Shown: positions 28,081 through 42,264, numbered from the stretch's first letter. The stretch is 64,000 nt of DNA from Oopsacas minuta (GCA_024704765.1 JAKMXF010000335.1:124001-188000); one strand, 5' to 3'. The notes: a model not told the origin generated them from the sequence alone. A program made the numbers and translations.

Positions 28081-28572
28081 CTTACAACTCCGACCAATCT
28101 TCAATCAATTCAGGAAAAAAATCCACATACATAAATACCAAGAGTTTTAATATATTGAAATATACCAGTGATGTATGTTGTTTCGAACGCTATTTTTAAT
28201 ATCTATATCCTGGCATTTAATTAGTGGCTACATACACATTCCTATATACTAATCTATTCCAATATATTACCTTGAAATATTTTAGGGGTTAATATATTCA
28301 CATCCATATGTGAATGTATATCACCATCCTATCCAGATTGTGTTATAGATTGGAATTTGCATTTTTATCAAGATTAAAATGTGCTTGGTTAAGAATTTGA
28401 ATTCATTTACATGGATAATGTCATAATCAAATCCGTGATAATATTACATTTAGTGAAGGTAAAGTGCTGCAATTTATCGAGGATTATCGTGAATAAGCGA
28501 TTTTCCCATTTGATTCTTGTTTTATGAGAGTTCGAGGGTTTTTAGTATTATGTTTACTTAAATAAAGAGAGA

Positions 28573-28750
28573 GAGTCAACCCCATTATACCGAAATAGCC
28601 GCTTATATCTAATTCATAAATTGTACAAATATGGCCACAAACCCTCAAAGTAACAGAAATTGAACGGTTATGTCAAACTCACTTATATTGAAGTAATTAT
28701 CGCGGTCCCTTGAGCTTCGAAATAACGGTTATTGGGTATATCTGTATATA
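28573..28750. mobile_element. Diverged MITE, TACAGTCAACTCCCG family
   Basis: AGTCAACCCCATTATACCGAAATAGCC at the left (given only as position cue: 28573-28600) and the shared interior GGTCCCTTGAGCTTCGA at the right match the copy at 20034-20171. The outermost bases are decayed. Confidence 0.65.
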
Positions 28751-29272
28751 AATTGGTTCTTCTTAGACTCTAAAAAAATTTTAAATTGGCCATGATTTCA
28801 TGAACCTGCAATTCCCTTCAGCTGTATGTCAGGAACTTGTACTTTGGTGTGAATCATATTATTTTGTAGCAACAACATTTAACGATACGTATCTATGATT
28901 TACCCATACAACCACACTACAAAGCATTTTGTCTATTTGTTTTACTCTTTTCTAGTAAGAATATTGCTAATATTGATTAGGGTTATTCATTTCCACCATC
29001 AAGTCTGTGTATTCAACCAATTCTTAATTCACCTGCAAAATATTTTGATTTTCATTGTTTAATTTCAAACCAATAAACCAAAACTCAACCTTACGTACAT
29101 CACATTTTCAACCTTATGTAATTCTATATCATATTCTCAAAATTGAACTTGAAGACTAATAGATTGATAATTAAGCTCAAATCAGCTCTATCCCAAGTAT
29201 GTGATAATTTATAATGCTAGAATTTGCTACACAAACATATTTCGATTTTTCATGAATATTGGATGACAAGTG

Positions 29273-29420
29273 TACAGTGGAATTCGCCTCTTAGCAAATG
29301 GTATTTTGAATTTTTCCTTGGTAATCCGCGATTTTGCTATCATGCTTACTATTTACCATACAAAGACGCACTCTATGTTCATGAAACGTTGCTAATACGA
29401 GTAGGCGAACACCACTGATA
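29273..29420. mobile_element. MITE, TACAGTGGAATTCGCC family
   Basis: Left end TACAGTGGAATTCGCC, then TCTTAGCAA; right end TTGCTAATACG, then GTAGGCGAACACCACTG and TA. The two are imperfect inverted repeats. It lies only 32 nt from the next MITE. Confidence 0.75.
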
Positions 29421-29452
29421 TACCTACATAGTTATTATATATTACAGTGGAT

Positions 29453-29584
29453 GCCGCGGCGGTTATAAGAACCAAGGGAGTAGCAATACATGTTCTTATA
29501 ACCTGCATAAATATGCAGGAATATATGAGAACCCTTTTTCAAAAGATGGAACTTCTTGTGTTCTTATAACATGCATCCACTGTA
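29453..29584. mobile_element. MITE, TACAGTGGATGC family
   Basis: It starts TACAGTGGATGC and ends GCATCCACTGTA, with matching inner blocks GGTTATAAGAAC and GTTCTTATAAC. An internal palindrome CCTGCATAAATATGCAGG lies in the middle. TA flanks on both sides. Confidence 0.85.
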
Positions 29585-29937
29585 TAATAATAGTATTGGG
29601 CAATTAATAGCTTGCTATACAAGAAGAAAGATTGCGCCTGTACGAATACTAATGTAAGACAAGAAAATTCCCGGAAAATCTTTCAAATTCCAGGTGATAC
29701 CAAAATTTATGGGAATTTTTATTACCAATTCTCTTCTTACACATTTGTGCATATACTTAATTGATGTGTAAATTAAATCCAATTAGTAGTTGCACCTCAG
29801 TATTAGAAGTATCGCTATGTCAAGAAAATACACTGCCAGTAACATTTCCAAATATTCAACCAAGTGAGACAATGTGACTCCTAAATATATTTTTTAAAGG
29901 AAGCTATATTTCATTTTTTACAGTACTGATATAGCGT

Positions 29938-29960
29938 GTTGTTGTTGTTGTTGTTGTTGT
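29938..29960. repeat. (GTT)n microsatellite
   Basis: A run of seven to eight GTT units within non-coding DNA. Confidence 0.9.
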
Positions 29961-30765
29961 AAATTTACAAATGATAATTTTGAAAAGAATTCAAACTTCT
30001 AAGAATTTTTTACCAAGAATTTCCTATTAAATCATTTGTACTGATTCTATCAGATGTGAAGGTTCCTTATTAATTTGCATGGCTTTCATTCAAATTGGTA
30101 GTCAAGGAGAATAGTAAGGTTGAAGTGTGTAAATCCTATTAGGTCAGTGTATTCAGGGACTTCTAAAATGAATTTCCAATAAAGGAATTGAAATGTATTT
30201 TTATGAGACAGAAATTTCATAGTTCAAATAATGTGTATTATTATCAGACACTTATAATTATTTTATGGTTGTTGATTTGTATGGTCAATTATCCCAATTG
30301 TGGGTACAAAAAGGCCTTACCAAAGACTTCAATTTGAAAAGGGCTTGAATCCTTTCAGGATTCAGCATGGGGATGTCTAACACATGCAAATGACAACTTA
30401 TAATGTAGACCCATAACTCTTTTAGGCACTGTTTTTCCCATCGAAATAATCATTTGAAGAAAATTATTTTAGCACTAAACTTGTATTATTCATTATGGTT
30501 TATATTTCTATCATTAATCCCTGATGACTTGTCTGTCAATATATTTTAACTACACAAAAATTTGGCTATTAAACATTCCAGTAGTGAAACTTTAAAATTA
30601 TTAGCAGACAGATTGAAACCATAAATTATTAATGTAAATGCAAATCTCAGGTGCAATTATCTTTGTAAGTAATTTGAGATAGGATTGGTTATAAGGAATG
30701 TATTATCTACCAAAAATGATGGAAGCTTCAAGTCTATCAATATTCATGTAATTGAAAATACTTTA

Positions 30766-30945
30766 ATAGTTATTTCCCGTTTTATGGCTACAGATAAATC
30801 GATATAGCCGCTTATATCAAGGCTTAAATTGTACAAATACGGTCCCGAAACGTTAAAGTAACATAATTTTCATTGGTTATGTCAACTCCGCTTTAATCAA
30901 AGTAATCATCACGGTCTCTTGGGCTTCAATATAGGAGTTGACTGT
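30766..30945. mobile_element. MITE, TACAGTCAACTCCCG family
   Basis: The right end AGGAGTTGACTGTA is intact; the left end (TTATTTCCCGTTTTATGG) is diverged. The interior shares GTACAAATACGGTCCC and the GGTCTCTTGGGCTTC block with other copies. Confidence 0.7.
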
Positions 30946-33900
30946 AGTTGCTAGGTTAAAATTGTCAGAGTATCTCCGATTGAAATAAGAGACAATATAT
31001 ACTTCTTACGTTACTTTCTCGAGTCTAGGAAATAATCTGTCAATGTTTTGCGCCTCAACCCCCTAACTAGTTAGAGTATTTTCCATATAACCATATTTGG
31101 CCATGCAAGAAATATCCCAACGTTGGTTAAATGTTTTGACTTTATTGTGAACTCTATCCTTACACAATAAATAATTGCATGCCTTCTCAAAAATTCCACA
31201 ATTTGGTGGTTTAATTGATAACTACCTAAAATGAATTAACCTGAAGTACCACACTTAAAGCATGACACAATCTATATGTAGACATAATAGTAAATTTCAT
31301 TAAAATGGTAAATTATGTGGCCTTAAATGTCAATTTGGGTATGCTTATATTATGCAATAGTTTTAGAAAACAATGGAAATAATTGTCAAGTATTAACGTT
31401 TATAAGAGAAATTTGTAAAACGTGGAATAATTGGATTTACGGATCAGACATTTTGATCAGAAATCTAGAGAAACATCATAAACATTTGAATTGGGAGGGA
31501 GCTAGTATTATTTAAGATATGGGGTGCTGTGTTCTATTTACGATTCCCAAGGGGATCGTAAGAGTATTTCTCGTGTATAGAGGAGAAATATTCCTGGAAG
31601 AGCATAGCAATTTGCAGTGTAATTTTGCCAGAAAGTTCTAATTGTTACTGAGATGCTTAGGAAGATTTATATGTAAGGTGTTGGGTAATTTTTGAGGTAA
31701 ATTTATGCTGACTAGATTTTAGAATGTTGAACTATTCCATATAATGAAAATATAGCGCATTCAGTATTAAATATTGAAGCAAATGTCAGAACTGAAGATA
31801 TTATTCTCAAAGAAATCAGCAAAACCAAACTCCCGAAACTGCTAACAAGTTCTGGTTAGAATTTTTGGCGTTGAGGCTTTCTCAATTTTGAACTTTTTGT
31901 GTTGCATTATTAATGTTAATGTTTTGGTTGTGAGGAAAATGTCCGTAGGAAAAAATAAATAGAATAGGTGAGACTTTGGTTCATGAATAATACCAATATC
32001 CTAAACAATATCTGCTCATTGTCTTTTCTGTTGACAAATACTTGATATATTTATGGCAGTACCCACCAATAAGTTCATGTAATGGTAGTAAACAAGATTA
32101 TAGAATGGAATTATTCTCTCCAATATTTTTCAAATATTTTCCAAACTTCAGTCAATAAACTACCTTTATTCTGACCTCTAGCATACTCAACATAAATTTG
32201 CATGCTATAACACTCAATTTTTTGTCCATAATCATTATTAGGCAGCTATCTAACCGCGGCATTTTAATTTGAAAATCCACACCTTTAAGATTGACATAAC
32301 TTTATTCAAACGCAAGATATCCACAACCACTGTTAATCATCTGTTCATATCTCTGTCTACATTATAAGAAGGTGGGTAAGCATCCCTTGTGGATTTACAT
32401 ATTATTGAATCATCCTATGAATTGTGACGATTATAAGGAAGGAGGGAACCTTCATCAGACTAAGGCATACCTTTTTCAAAAGTATCCTGTTCGCTATTAC
32501 ACTATCAGTAATGGAGAATTCATTTTATTTAACTATTGTCCAACTTAGAAAGCTTACAAATAGTTTCTATTAAATTTATGCAACTCCCCCAGAAATATAA
32601 TTATCATTTGAATTGTCTGACGATCTTTTGGGTATCCACTACGTAACGAACTGTTAGAACTTCTAATTGTAAAACTGTTGTCTATGATTGAGTCAAGATT
32701 GTCGTTTGATTCCGCTGTGTGACTTGCGCACAATTTCCACCTTTCTCAAAGAGTTTTAGACATATACGTAGCATATTCATTATAATTTATGCTAGATGTT
32801 CACGTTCAGTACACACCAGTTTTCATTCAATTTTGCACATAAAAATCCTTAAGTTTTAAGATTTGACATCCATTATTTTTGAAAAATTATCAATGTAAAG
32901 TTTTATTCCACGCGAATATTCTTGGTTAAATATTGATTAAATTCATAGTAGAATTATCAGTATTTGTTAATGAAATCTGCGATGAATGCACAATTTATTA
33001 AAATGTGTGAATAGTTGAGACCATTCTATGCATAGTTAATGGCTAACTTTTCCCAACGGAATTAGTATCTGATGAATATATATGTAATTATGGCTAAATT
33101 CGCTGAGAAATCAAAAATACTTCTTTTAATCTTATTCATAACAGTCTTTCATCTCGGTTAACAGCAGAAGTGAATACATCTAGCCAAGATATGAACAGAC
33201 ATCTTAATTAAGGAATTGAAACAAGTTAAAGTAGTTATGAAGTTATTACATTGATGTTGGAAGCAAATCATAAAGCTGTTTCTTTGACAGCACAATTATA
33301 GACCTTTAAAAGTTACAACAGAGCTATTAATTATAGCATACATTTTAATACAGTGTTTCCCTAATACGTATATTGGGTACCAAAGAGGTTAAGATAGTAG
33401 TTGCAGGTTGAGTATAATGAATTATTGTGGTGCAGGGATTGTATTTAAATATGCACTGTAATCGCTATGACGCTATGTACAGGGGATCGCAATGTATAGT
33501 AGCCGTTATTGTGGGTTCCACTGTAGATAAAATGTTGTGCATTAAAGACCCAGCCTATAGCGATAAACACTAGTGGAGCAGACGGTTAAGCTGACTAGGT
33601 CAACACTTTTTGCATTTCAATAATTATATTTGCTAGTATCTTCAATTAAATATCAATAAAAGGAATACATTAACCTAATCTCTCTCAAAATATGCAGTAA
33701 CCATGATCTCCTTGGACAAGGTATGTGTATATATTTTCACGTCAGAAGGTTCAGACATTAGCTCTCTTCATCCATGATATAGTCCGCTTGCCCAGATCTT
33801 CTTAGATTAGCCATGATTACGTTACATCTGCCCAGGAAGTTTGGCCGTTAGCTATAATATTAACATGGCCCCTATTTGGCCAACTGTATTAGTTGAATAG

Positions 33901-35596
33901 GCTCTCCAGCTAGTATCAGTTTATCCTATTCAGTTAACATGCTTACCTTACATACAAGCACCCAATCGCTTAGGCTCATAGACTGTAGCCAATAATTCGC
34001 AATGTAAAAGGATGAGGATTCAACCACAGTTAAATTTTCCTTTAAAACACTAATTTTAACATCCGTACGTTGATTATCCAACATCTGCTGCAAACCAGAA
34101 ATATTCCAACTAATGATTTCATATATTACACCTGATAAATATAAACTATCCGTAACATTTATCTCAATATGAAATATTGCAATGAATTGTTAACGAAAGA
34201 TATAGATAGTAACAGATCGAAATAATTCACCAATTTTCGCGCAGATTGATTATCAAGGTAGCTTTTTATCTAAAATGTGAGAAGTTTTGATCTTTTTCCG
34301 ACTAGAATATTTTAAATATTCATACGAATTATGTAAACTAATCTAATATGTTACCACATATAGTATTTATAATAATCCTAACGAACTTTTAACGATTCTA
34401 TTGAAATTATTAAACTCCACTTGAATCACAAAGAAATATAATTATGTGCAAATTATAGTTGGAGACACATGGGAAATGGCCTGAAAGTATTATGGCCAAA
34501 TGTGTTTTCGATATCGAACCACAATTTGTAGAAGTATATATTTAAAACATATCTAATTAGCTAACTTACATACATAGCGAAATTTGGAGATAATATGAAG
34601 CAATTATTACAAATTTCATACAACAATTGAAAACACATATATGTGAATGAATAGTTATAGAAGTATATTTATGAATATTCCGTTTCACCACTTGAGTTAA
34701 GTGGCAAGATTGTTAACAAGGGTATTAGCACTAATTATGCAATTTCAACATACGGATTAAAACCCCAAACTAATGTAAAATTATATTTAATCGTTCCAGA
34801 TGTTCAAAGTAGCCACAAATGTATGGTTTTATAATATTTAATTCTTGGCAAATTAGATCTCTACCGTTTTGCTATTAATATTATCTCATGGTCTCTGAAA
34901 ATGAAGGGAAATAAACATATTATAATGAATGTTGAATTCAACAGATGATCTTATCATTTTATACACGAATGTCAGTTAATTTTTATGGCATGCAAAATAC
35001 CTTTCTACCATTATGGAAACTATGTATGTTCGTATATTATCCTTAGAACAGCTGCAAATTGCGAAATATTTTTAATATTTGGTTTTCAATTCTGAGTAGA
35101 ATGTAACATTTGGTGGTTAACATTCTGTAATCATTTTTATGGATCTGAGCACTAGTTTGATTCAACAAATTGGTTGAAAAACGTAAGAATATGATTTTAT
35201 GTGTAGTTATTATTAGTGTGACATAATATCCATAATATCTGTAGACATAATCTGTCTTATCATGCATAATTGTATATTTCCAGAAAATATATGATGTATG
35301 TACCATAAAGTTTGTGTGATTTAACCGAACACTAATACGGTTAGTTTATCGGTTGAAAGCAGCAAAACGTGGAAGATGGTTAAAAATGAGAATATTTGAA
35401 TGGGAAATAGTGCTCATGCTGAAATCAAATATTTCGCATTTTTGTTAGAAATTGGACATATTTTCCCGAAGCTAGAACGAAATTACCATTTCATGCGAGT
35501 TTTTGAACAAACGTCCATTTACGGATAGCTAATAATGCTTGAAAGAAATCCGCGTAATCTATCAATATATGATCTGAATTGATGTGACATCGAATA

Positions 35597-35656
35597 TGTG
35601 TATTTATCGCCTATTAAATAATTAGAGTTAATTATTAAATAGGTGATAAATACACA
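35597..35656. repeat. Near-perfect palindrome, 28-bp arms, 4-nt loop
   Basis: Arms 35597-35624 and 35629-35656 are reverse complements except at two positions; they start TGTGTATTTATC and end GATAAATACACA. Loop GAGT. It would form a strong hairpin in RNA or a cruciform in DNA. It may be a foldback relic or a source of small RNA. Confidence 0.85.
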
Positions 35657-38101
35657 ATTATAATAAGTCTAATAGTATAATTGCAGATCAAATGATTGCG
35701 TACTATTTTTCACTTTATTATCTACCCACAAAAGGCGAAATTATAATGCGAAAATTGTGCACCATTTGTCAGTTGTTTAATCAACCACAACAATAGCGAA
35801 TGTTCGGAAGAGAATTTGATATGACCAATTACTTAATAATTACTTAACTATAATGACAATTAGTACTGATTCTTAACAATTTCGTTAAGTGTAATTTAAT
35901 ATTTGTTTGTTAAATAGCTTGAAAAGACGTCTCGTTGAATTAATTGCCTTCATAAAGAGGTGTTACAATTTTCATGCTCTTCAAAGGATTCAACATTTCG
36001 CTACAATTTGATAGAATATTTCGGGGGTTTACTCCGTTTGGCGTGACACAATAGTATGAAAGTCTTTTACAAACGTTTTTCAAATGTTTGATAGAATATA
36101 TATCGAATTTAAATCTAATCAAATCAGTTTAATTTTCTGCTAAATTACAGTGGTTAACAGCTCTAACATTCCACTAAAAACATATTGAATTTTGTCTTAA
36201 AGAATTAAGTAGTTTTCACATATTATTTCTAGACTAATTAATGACATTTACAACTCAATTAAATAGTGATGGAGAATTACGCATTCGATAAATTAATGGT
36301 GTTTGAATTGCCTATTGAAACAGTGGAATAGCACTGATTTTAATCATGAAAGCACCACTGTATATCTCTACCAAATTACTGTATTTGCTTTACTGATCAT
36401 GAATAGATTCGAGGAAATCTATTATATTTTTCAATGCAATATTGTTATGCATTTGGTAGTCAAAGCAGTGAGATCATCGGTGAAGTGCTATTAACGTAAT
36501 TACTCTATGCACTGTATCTCAACGGTTGCAAAACCAGATGATCGAATTGGATAAAATTGCTAAATAATGCGATTCTTAATGAATTTTTCGCAAATACAGT
36601 TCTTGATTGTATAGTAGTTTAATAATATCCTACTGTTTATGACTTCATCAAAAAAGTATAATATTTATGGTTTTTAATTCATTTATAAGTCCAATTCTAA
36701 TCAAATTTACTGATCTTATCATTGCTATTTTCCGTTAAGAATAGTTTTCGAAATAATTATCAACGAATATTATTACAGATTAATCTGAGTTTATTGCAAA
36801 ATTCTAGCACTTTTTGGTTGTTCCACCTCTAATATATATTTCTAACAAAGATGTTTTGAGTAAAGATTACTTTGCTCATATAAATATTAACATAATTACT
36901 ATTATTTATTTATTGTTGATTACTGATAATTATTGTAGACGAATTACACACGTAAATATGCCTGAATTTTGTTGTTACATCGATGGAATGCAGTTATGTA
37001 ACAAATATTACTGATTAGACCAGATTTGGGATAAAATTCTTAATAATCATCCGGTTACGTCTAATACATTATAATGATCGTAAGGTGTGGTAATCGTATT
37101 AAAATATTTTATTAGTAATAAATACATAACTCTTTATTAAATATAATACGTTCTCTTGGAAAATTAACTACAATTTTGATGTGAATATACATTTAATAAC
37201 TGATGAATATATTGCTGTTGTCTTAATAGCAGTTCTCCATATATCGCACACTCAGTGCAGTACAATTGCAAATTAAATTTACATTTATTTGCACGAAGCA
37301 CGAATAAGCGCGTAGGAAATGAAGCATACAAATGAACTTATAATATTTGATATTTTCCATTAATCCAAGGTTGAAAGGCCAATAATTACTCAAAGATAAT
37401 CTAAACGATAAAATAATTCTATTAGATGGATGCTTTGCCTTGTAAGAAGGTCTCCTTTCTCTGAATTTGGAAGGACGTGAAAATGTTTTTGTTTTCTACT
37501 TCAATTAACTCAGTTTTATGAAGCCAATACTAATTGCTACCAGGTTATCTCTTGAAATCATTGATTTACGTATTTGAAGATAAATGAATTCTTCTTAAAG
37601 ATGATAAACTAATATTATTTCTTGGAAATCATATCAACATTTCCAATATTAAGAAAAAGGATAAGTCAGTTATTTCTTATTAAAATGCTGAAATATATTG
37701 TAAATCATTATTTTGGGTTGCAAAATTGAATTTACCTTAAAATTAGCTTTGAATTGTTTTTTTTTATTTACGTAAAACTAATGCTCGATTTCTTCACATT
37801 CATGGCTATTTGATCATTTTAATGTAACTGGCGATCATTAAAATTTCGAATTTGAATGATAAATGCGTTACTTAATTTATTTCTAACTATGCCCTTTATC
37901 CCAGTCTTGCTATAGTTGAATTTTTGAAAATTTTTATAATATTTTATTTGAAAAGCAAAGTTACAAATCTTACATGTATGTAATAATAATAATAGTAATA
38001 GTAACTTCTAAAAACAAATAATAATAAGCTTGTTCTATTCACGTCAGTTCGGTAAGTGATATGGCGTTTACGTAAATTGTGTAAAGATGTGTTAAAATCC
38101 T

Positions 38102-39118
38102 TTAGAAATTGAATTGTAGTAATCTAAAGAATGACCGTGAAGCTCGTTTCAACCATTTGGGTCGATGCATGAATGTTTTTCTTAATTTTCTATGTCGTTT
38201 TGTGCTCGATTCTAGTGTGGAACTTGGTGATGATAAAACTGAACTTTCACATTGGCTAGAACTAATCGTGAAGAAGGAACGGTCCTCTGATTTTTGAGAT
38301 GTAGGACTGAACATGAAGGATGGATCTGTATCATTGCTTTCACTACCCGACCATACTGATAGATTTGTAGAATCTGAGTCACTATAGTTTTCGTCGATCA
38401 TTTCAAGTGTGGTCTCATCAATTTTCGTAGACAGTGAAAGGGATAGAGGCTTGGATTTAAGTTCTGCTTCATATTCGAATAATTGCCCCATGAACCCAAA
38501 ATTGGGCGATACCCATTTGCGACAGGATCGGACATATTCGAGTGCACCATCCATACTTCTACCTTCAGTTAGCATCAGGTAGGCTATACAGATGGTTGCT
38601 GATCGAGATATACCAGCTTGGCAATGCACCAATAATTTACGTCCTGATTCGCGTACATTATTGATGAAGGCGAATGATTCTTGGAAAATGCATGTGATAT
38701 CGGAATCACCTGTATCACGGACTGGCAAATGTTTGTATTCATATTGTGACTCGTCTATGTCTGGGTATCTGTTGGACACGTTTAAGATTGCCTCAATTCC
38801 ATATTTGTTCAACCATTCTATATTTGTTGCGTGGTATTCCGAACCGAGATATAGGAATGGTAGAATTTGTGCTGGGCCGACTGTTCGATCGTACTGAATA
38901 CTATCATAACGATCACGACATTCGAAATCAAATGTTTGGTTATTTACTGGAATTTCCACATTGAACGAGTGACTTCTTTTTGCACTGTATTCTTTGTTGT
39001 AATCAACGGAAGTCTGAGTTGGTGTTGATGGCATTGACAATGTTAAATGCATTGGCCTCATTCTCCTTCGGAGCATTAGTGAGGAGGAATTTAATTCCAT
39101 TGATATTTCGATGGACAT
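38102..39118 (-). CDS. Dual-specificity protein phosphatase, MKP-like catalytic domain
   Basis: A 338-residue, intron-less protein. The DSP catalytic domain spans about residues 80-222: ILPFLYLGSEYHA, YGIEAILNVS, the general-acid Asp135 in PVRDTGDSD, and the P-loop HCQAGISRSA with Cys166 and Arg172. It ends with WVSPNFGFMGQLFEYE, typical of MAP-kinase phosphatases (DUSP1/4/5/8/16 group). It should remove phosphates from Thr and Tyr of a MAP kinase. Unlike classical MKPs it has no rhodanese/CH2 kinase-binding domain: only about 80 low-complexity residues precede the catalytic core. The C-terminal tail is serine-rich (about 240-310) and ends with a basic cluster (KRHRKLRK) and hydrophobic residues. 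It stands alone in about 38 kb of otherwise gene-free DNA. Confidence 0.9.
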   Translation of the reverse strand: MSIEISMELNSSSLMLRRRMRPMHLTLSMPSTPTQTSVDYNKEYSAKRSHSFNVEIPVNNQTFDFECRDRYDSIQYDRTVGPAQILPFLYLGSEYHATNIEWLNKYGIEAILNVSNRYPDIDESQYEYKHLPVRDTGDSDITCIFQESFAFINNVRESGRKLLVHCQAGISRSATICIAYLMLTEGRSMDGALEYVRSCRKWVSPNFGFMGQLFEYEAELKSKPLSLSLSTKIDETTLEMIDENYSDSDSTNLSVWSGSESNDTDPSFMFSPTSQKSEDRSFFTISSSQCESSVLSSPSSTLESSTKRHRKLRKTFMHRPKWLKRASRSFFRLLQFNF

Positions 39119-40830
39119 TTTGAAAATATTTGTTTCTTTATATTTGATGTAGTTTAGATTTTACTCTAATATTCTCAGATTCATATCCTTATATACTATA
39201 TAGACTTAAGCCACAATCTATTGCTCTATAGATCAGTGTATGAAACACGTATAGTGTTAAACATATACAACTTAGTTGCATTAAAGAGCTTCTATTATTT
39301 AAAGTCAATAAAAAGTCCAAGGTTTATTAAATGCAAACGCAAATATATTTTCGTATTATAATAAAGCTTAATATTGTTCTATTTGCGTATTTGAATTTGA
39401 TTTGTTTTCCATAGCCTAACATAATTATTTATAAAGTGTCATGTTTGTGGCTTTTGTGGCATAAATTTGCTTAAAAATACCTTCAAAAAAGCATTGTAAA
39501 TTCTTGTAGTGACTGTTTTATTCATAATATTAACCACTCTTAGCCATCACTTTTATCTTTTGTTATATGAAAAGAATTTTGGTAATTTACTGTATAGATT
39601 GTAGATAATTATGGATAAGCTTAGCTAAAAATTTCCTAAAATTCTAGCCATACTCGTTTCCATGATTCAATTCTAGTTCTATTGTAATTCTTTGGTTATT
39701 CTTACAGCATATGCATATATCCGCGTCATTGTCACGCTTTTATTTATCTGAATAATTCGAATGACATATTCTAGGCACGAAATGTTTTCAAATCAATTGT
39801 TAGCTTTACAAGCACTTATTTGGGGTTAAAATATATTTTAAGGCGCAAATATTTCCATAAATAAATAATGTTTGCAACTGAGAGATTACAAACCTTTTAA
39901 CTAGATGAATTTTGAAATGTAAAAAATGATTTTTACCAGAAAGAGACCGTTACAAACATATTATCATAAATTAGCAACTTAGACATTGAGAATTATTTCC
40001 TTATTATTTAAAATATAATTCCTTTGATGATAAATATTTCCAAAAATATATTTACTTACGTAAATATTGACCCAAATTATCATATGAATAGAAGTTCAAA
40101 TTAATATTCGAATAATCAATAATTTTCCAACGGAAATGATTCTAATTTGATCCTGAAACTAAATTGTGAAAATCCACAAACATCACAACCACGTATTACA
40201 TACTTATAACACAAGCTTGCGGCATTTCGCTGTGTCTAAATTATCATTAATTCTGCATTTAAATTATAACTGTATTAGTGATAGACCACCATGTGGATGT
40301 GCAAGTTCTATATATTTGCAAGCATTATTACTGGATCACTTCTGGTCATAATGTGTCTGTATTAATGAATCCATTGATTGGAAAATCAGTTTTAACAGAT
40401 TTGAGTAGGAAATTACATTTCGCCAAATTGGCGCTCTTTTGTGAATTTATCGGTTGAATAATTATAGGGCTAAAACATTTACCAAATTGTAAGAGTATTA
40501 TTGCACTTTTCTAGATTAACCTCTCCTTACAAATAATTAAATATTCCAAAAAGTTCAAAGATACTTTCTCCCTAATTGCACAATAATGGCTGTATATGGT
40601 ATATATTAGCCCAAGTTCATCAACCTTATTCAACTATGAGGATATAGTGAAAGTGTTCAAGAGGATATAGATTACTTATTTAACATTTTAACCTATGGTA
40701 CAATTATTTTAATCATCACCTGGAGCAGGATTATGGGTCAAGCTAAATAGTAAGCAAAACATCCTAGATATCAATGATAAGTTCTTTCGACTTGCTTCTC
40801 GAACTAGCTTGTTGCTGTGTGGATTTAAAG

Positions 40831-40921
40831 GAGGCGTAGCTTGAGTTTAATTATTTTCTCAGGTGCGAACTATATTGCACTAGCCTAGGACTGGAGTGGC
40901 CCGGCCCTAGCTACGCCACTG
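40831..40921. mobile_element. hAT-like MITE, CAGTGGCGTAGC ends
   Basis: Left end GAGGCGTAGCTTGAG and right end CTAGCTACGCCACTG are inverted. The reverse of the right end reads CAGTGGCGTAGCTAG, a terminus widely seen in hAT-type and related elements. The interior is short and GC-richer than its surroundings. Confidence 0.6.
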
Positions 40922-42264
40922 GGTTTATATATTTGCTGTGTAATTTCTGATGATTGGATCTAGTTCATTTTACTTAGAGATTCTTAATACAATATATCTG
41001 ATAAAGTTATAGGAAAATACGAGTTGCATGTTTTCGAAATGAATAGAGTTTACTCCAGTAAAGTAGCCGGTTCCAAGAGGCCTGAACCCCAAATCTTCGT
41101 CAAATCAAGCAGCACTAACTTTCTACTCATAAAGATATTTTTCTCTGCCATACAATATCAATTCGGATAATATGGTAGAAAATTTGTTCAAACTGTGTTA
41201 AGAAATATTCAAAGATAAATGGTTAATTCCTTAACGAATCTTATGAATAATATTCTGTAATAATTGCCTTAATCAAAAAATTAAGGTTCTAACACAAGAT
41301 GATGTGCATGACTTGTGGCTTAATATTGACCACATATATCTAATCATATACCTTTTGTGTATAGCATGACAGAAATTATGCCAATTTCATTGATACTCAA
41401 TAACTATGACATTTAATGATCTTATTTGTAGCTGTAGTAATGTACTTTATTATCCATTATTAGCATTCGTGTTAATTAACCATACGTGTATTTGAGCTTA
41501 TTCAGTAGGTGATAATTTCATAGTGTTGTGCCTAGTACAGTAATTTAATAATAATTACAAAATATTCCAGTAAACATTGTCTGAAGTTTCTCAGCCTCTT
41601 TAGCCCTTGCCATATTTGATAAAAATTTGGAAAATTATTTCTAAAATTTATAACGTATATTTGCATGGGAGTGGAGAACAGAGTAGTTTTGGGGGCAACA
41701 TATGTTTTGCTGTTGTTTTGATAATATTGGTGAAATTCAATTCCGAAACAATTTCTCCATTGTAACTACCTTATGATTTGGACAACTGACTATACTCGAA
41801 AACGTTTCGGTTTCGATTCTAGCTTGTATAGATCACACGATCTTTATTAGAGTAAATTTAATGCTGTATATTGACCAAAATGTTATGGATTGAATCAGAA
41901 TTGAAATCCTCCATGAATATTGCAGTATCACTATCATTATCAGTACTGTTTAGCACTGTTATCATTATTAAATCCAGTGAAAGCTAGCAATTTCAGAATT
42001 GTGGACCAAAACAGGACACACAACTGAATTATTAGCCAAAACATTAAGACATGGCAAGAATACACCAATTACTATGCAATATAAGCAATAAATATTTAAT
42101 ATCAACTTTTGTACAATATACAAATATTAAGCACAATTTACACTGATGAGTAACTTTCATTGTGCTTATCAAAATAAATATTATTTGATATTCGCTGAGT
42201 CTTTTTGACACGATTTCACTGCTTTTGCATATATGTCATGGCCAAAATTTTGACCCATTACAAA

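Larger units (their letters stand above)
23563..38101. other. 14.5-kb gene-poor region between GIT and the phosphatase
   Basis: AT-rich DNA with stops in all frames and no ORF over 90 codons that I recognise. It begins with the GIT 3' UTR (AATAAA near 23691). It holds several MITEs (listed), two microsatellites and a strong palindrome at 35597-35656. The phosphatase is on the minus strand, so the right end is its 3' side. I see nothing else that can be supported. Confidence 0.6.

Noticed and set aside
35043-35306. 87-codon minus-strand open frame
   Set aside because: AT-rich composition alone explains it; no domain is seen.
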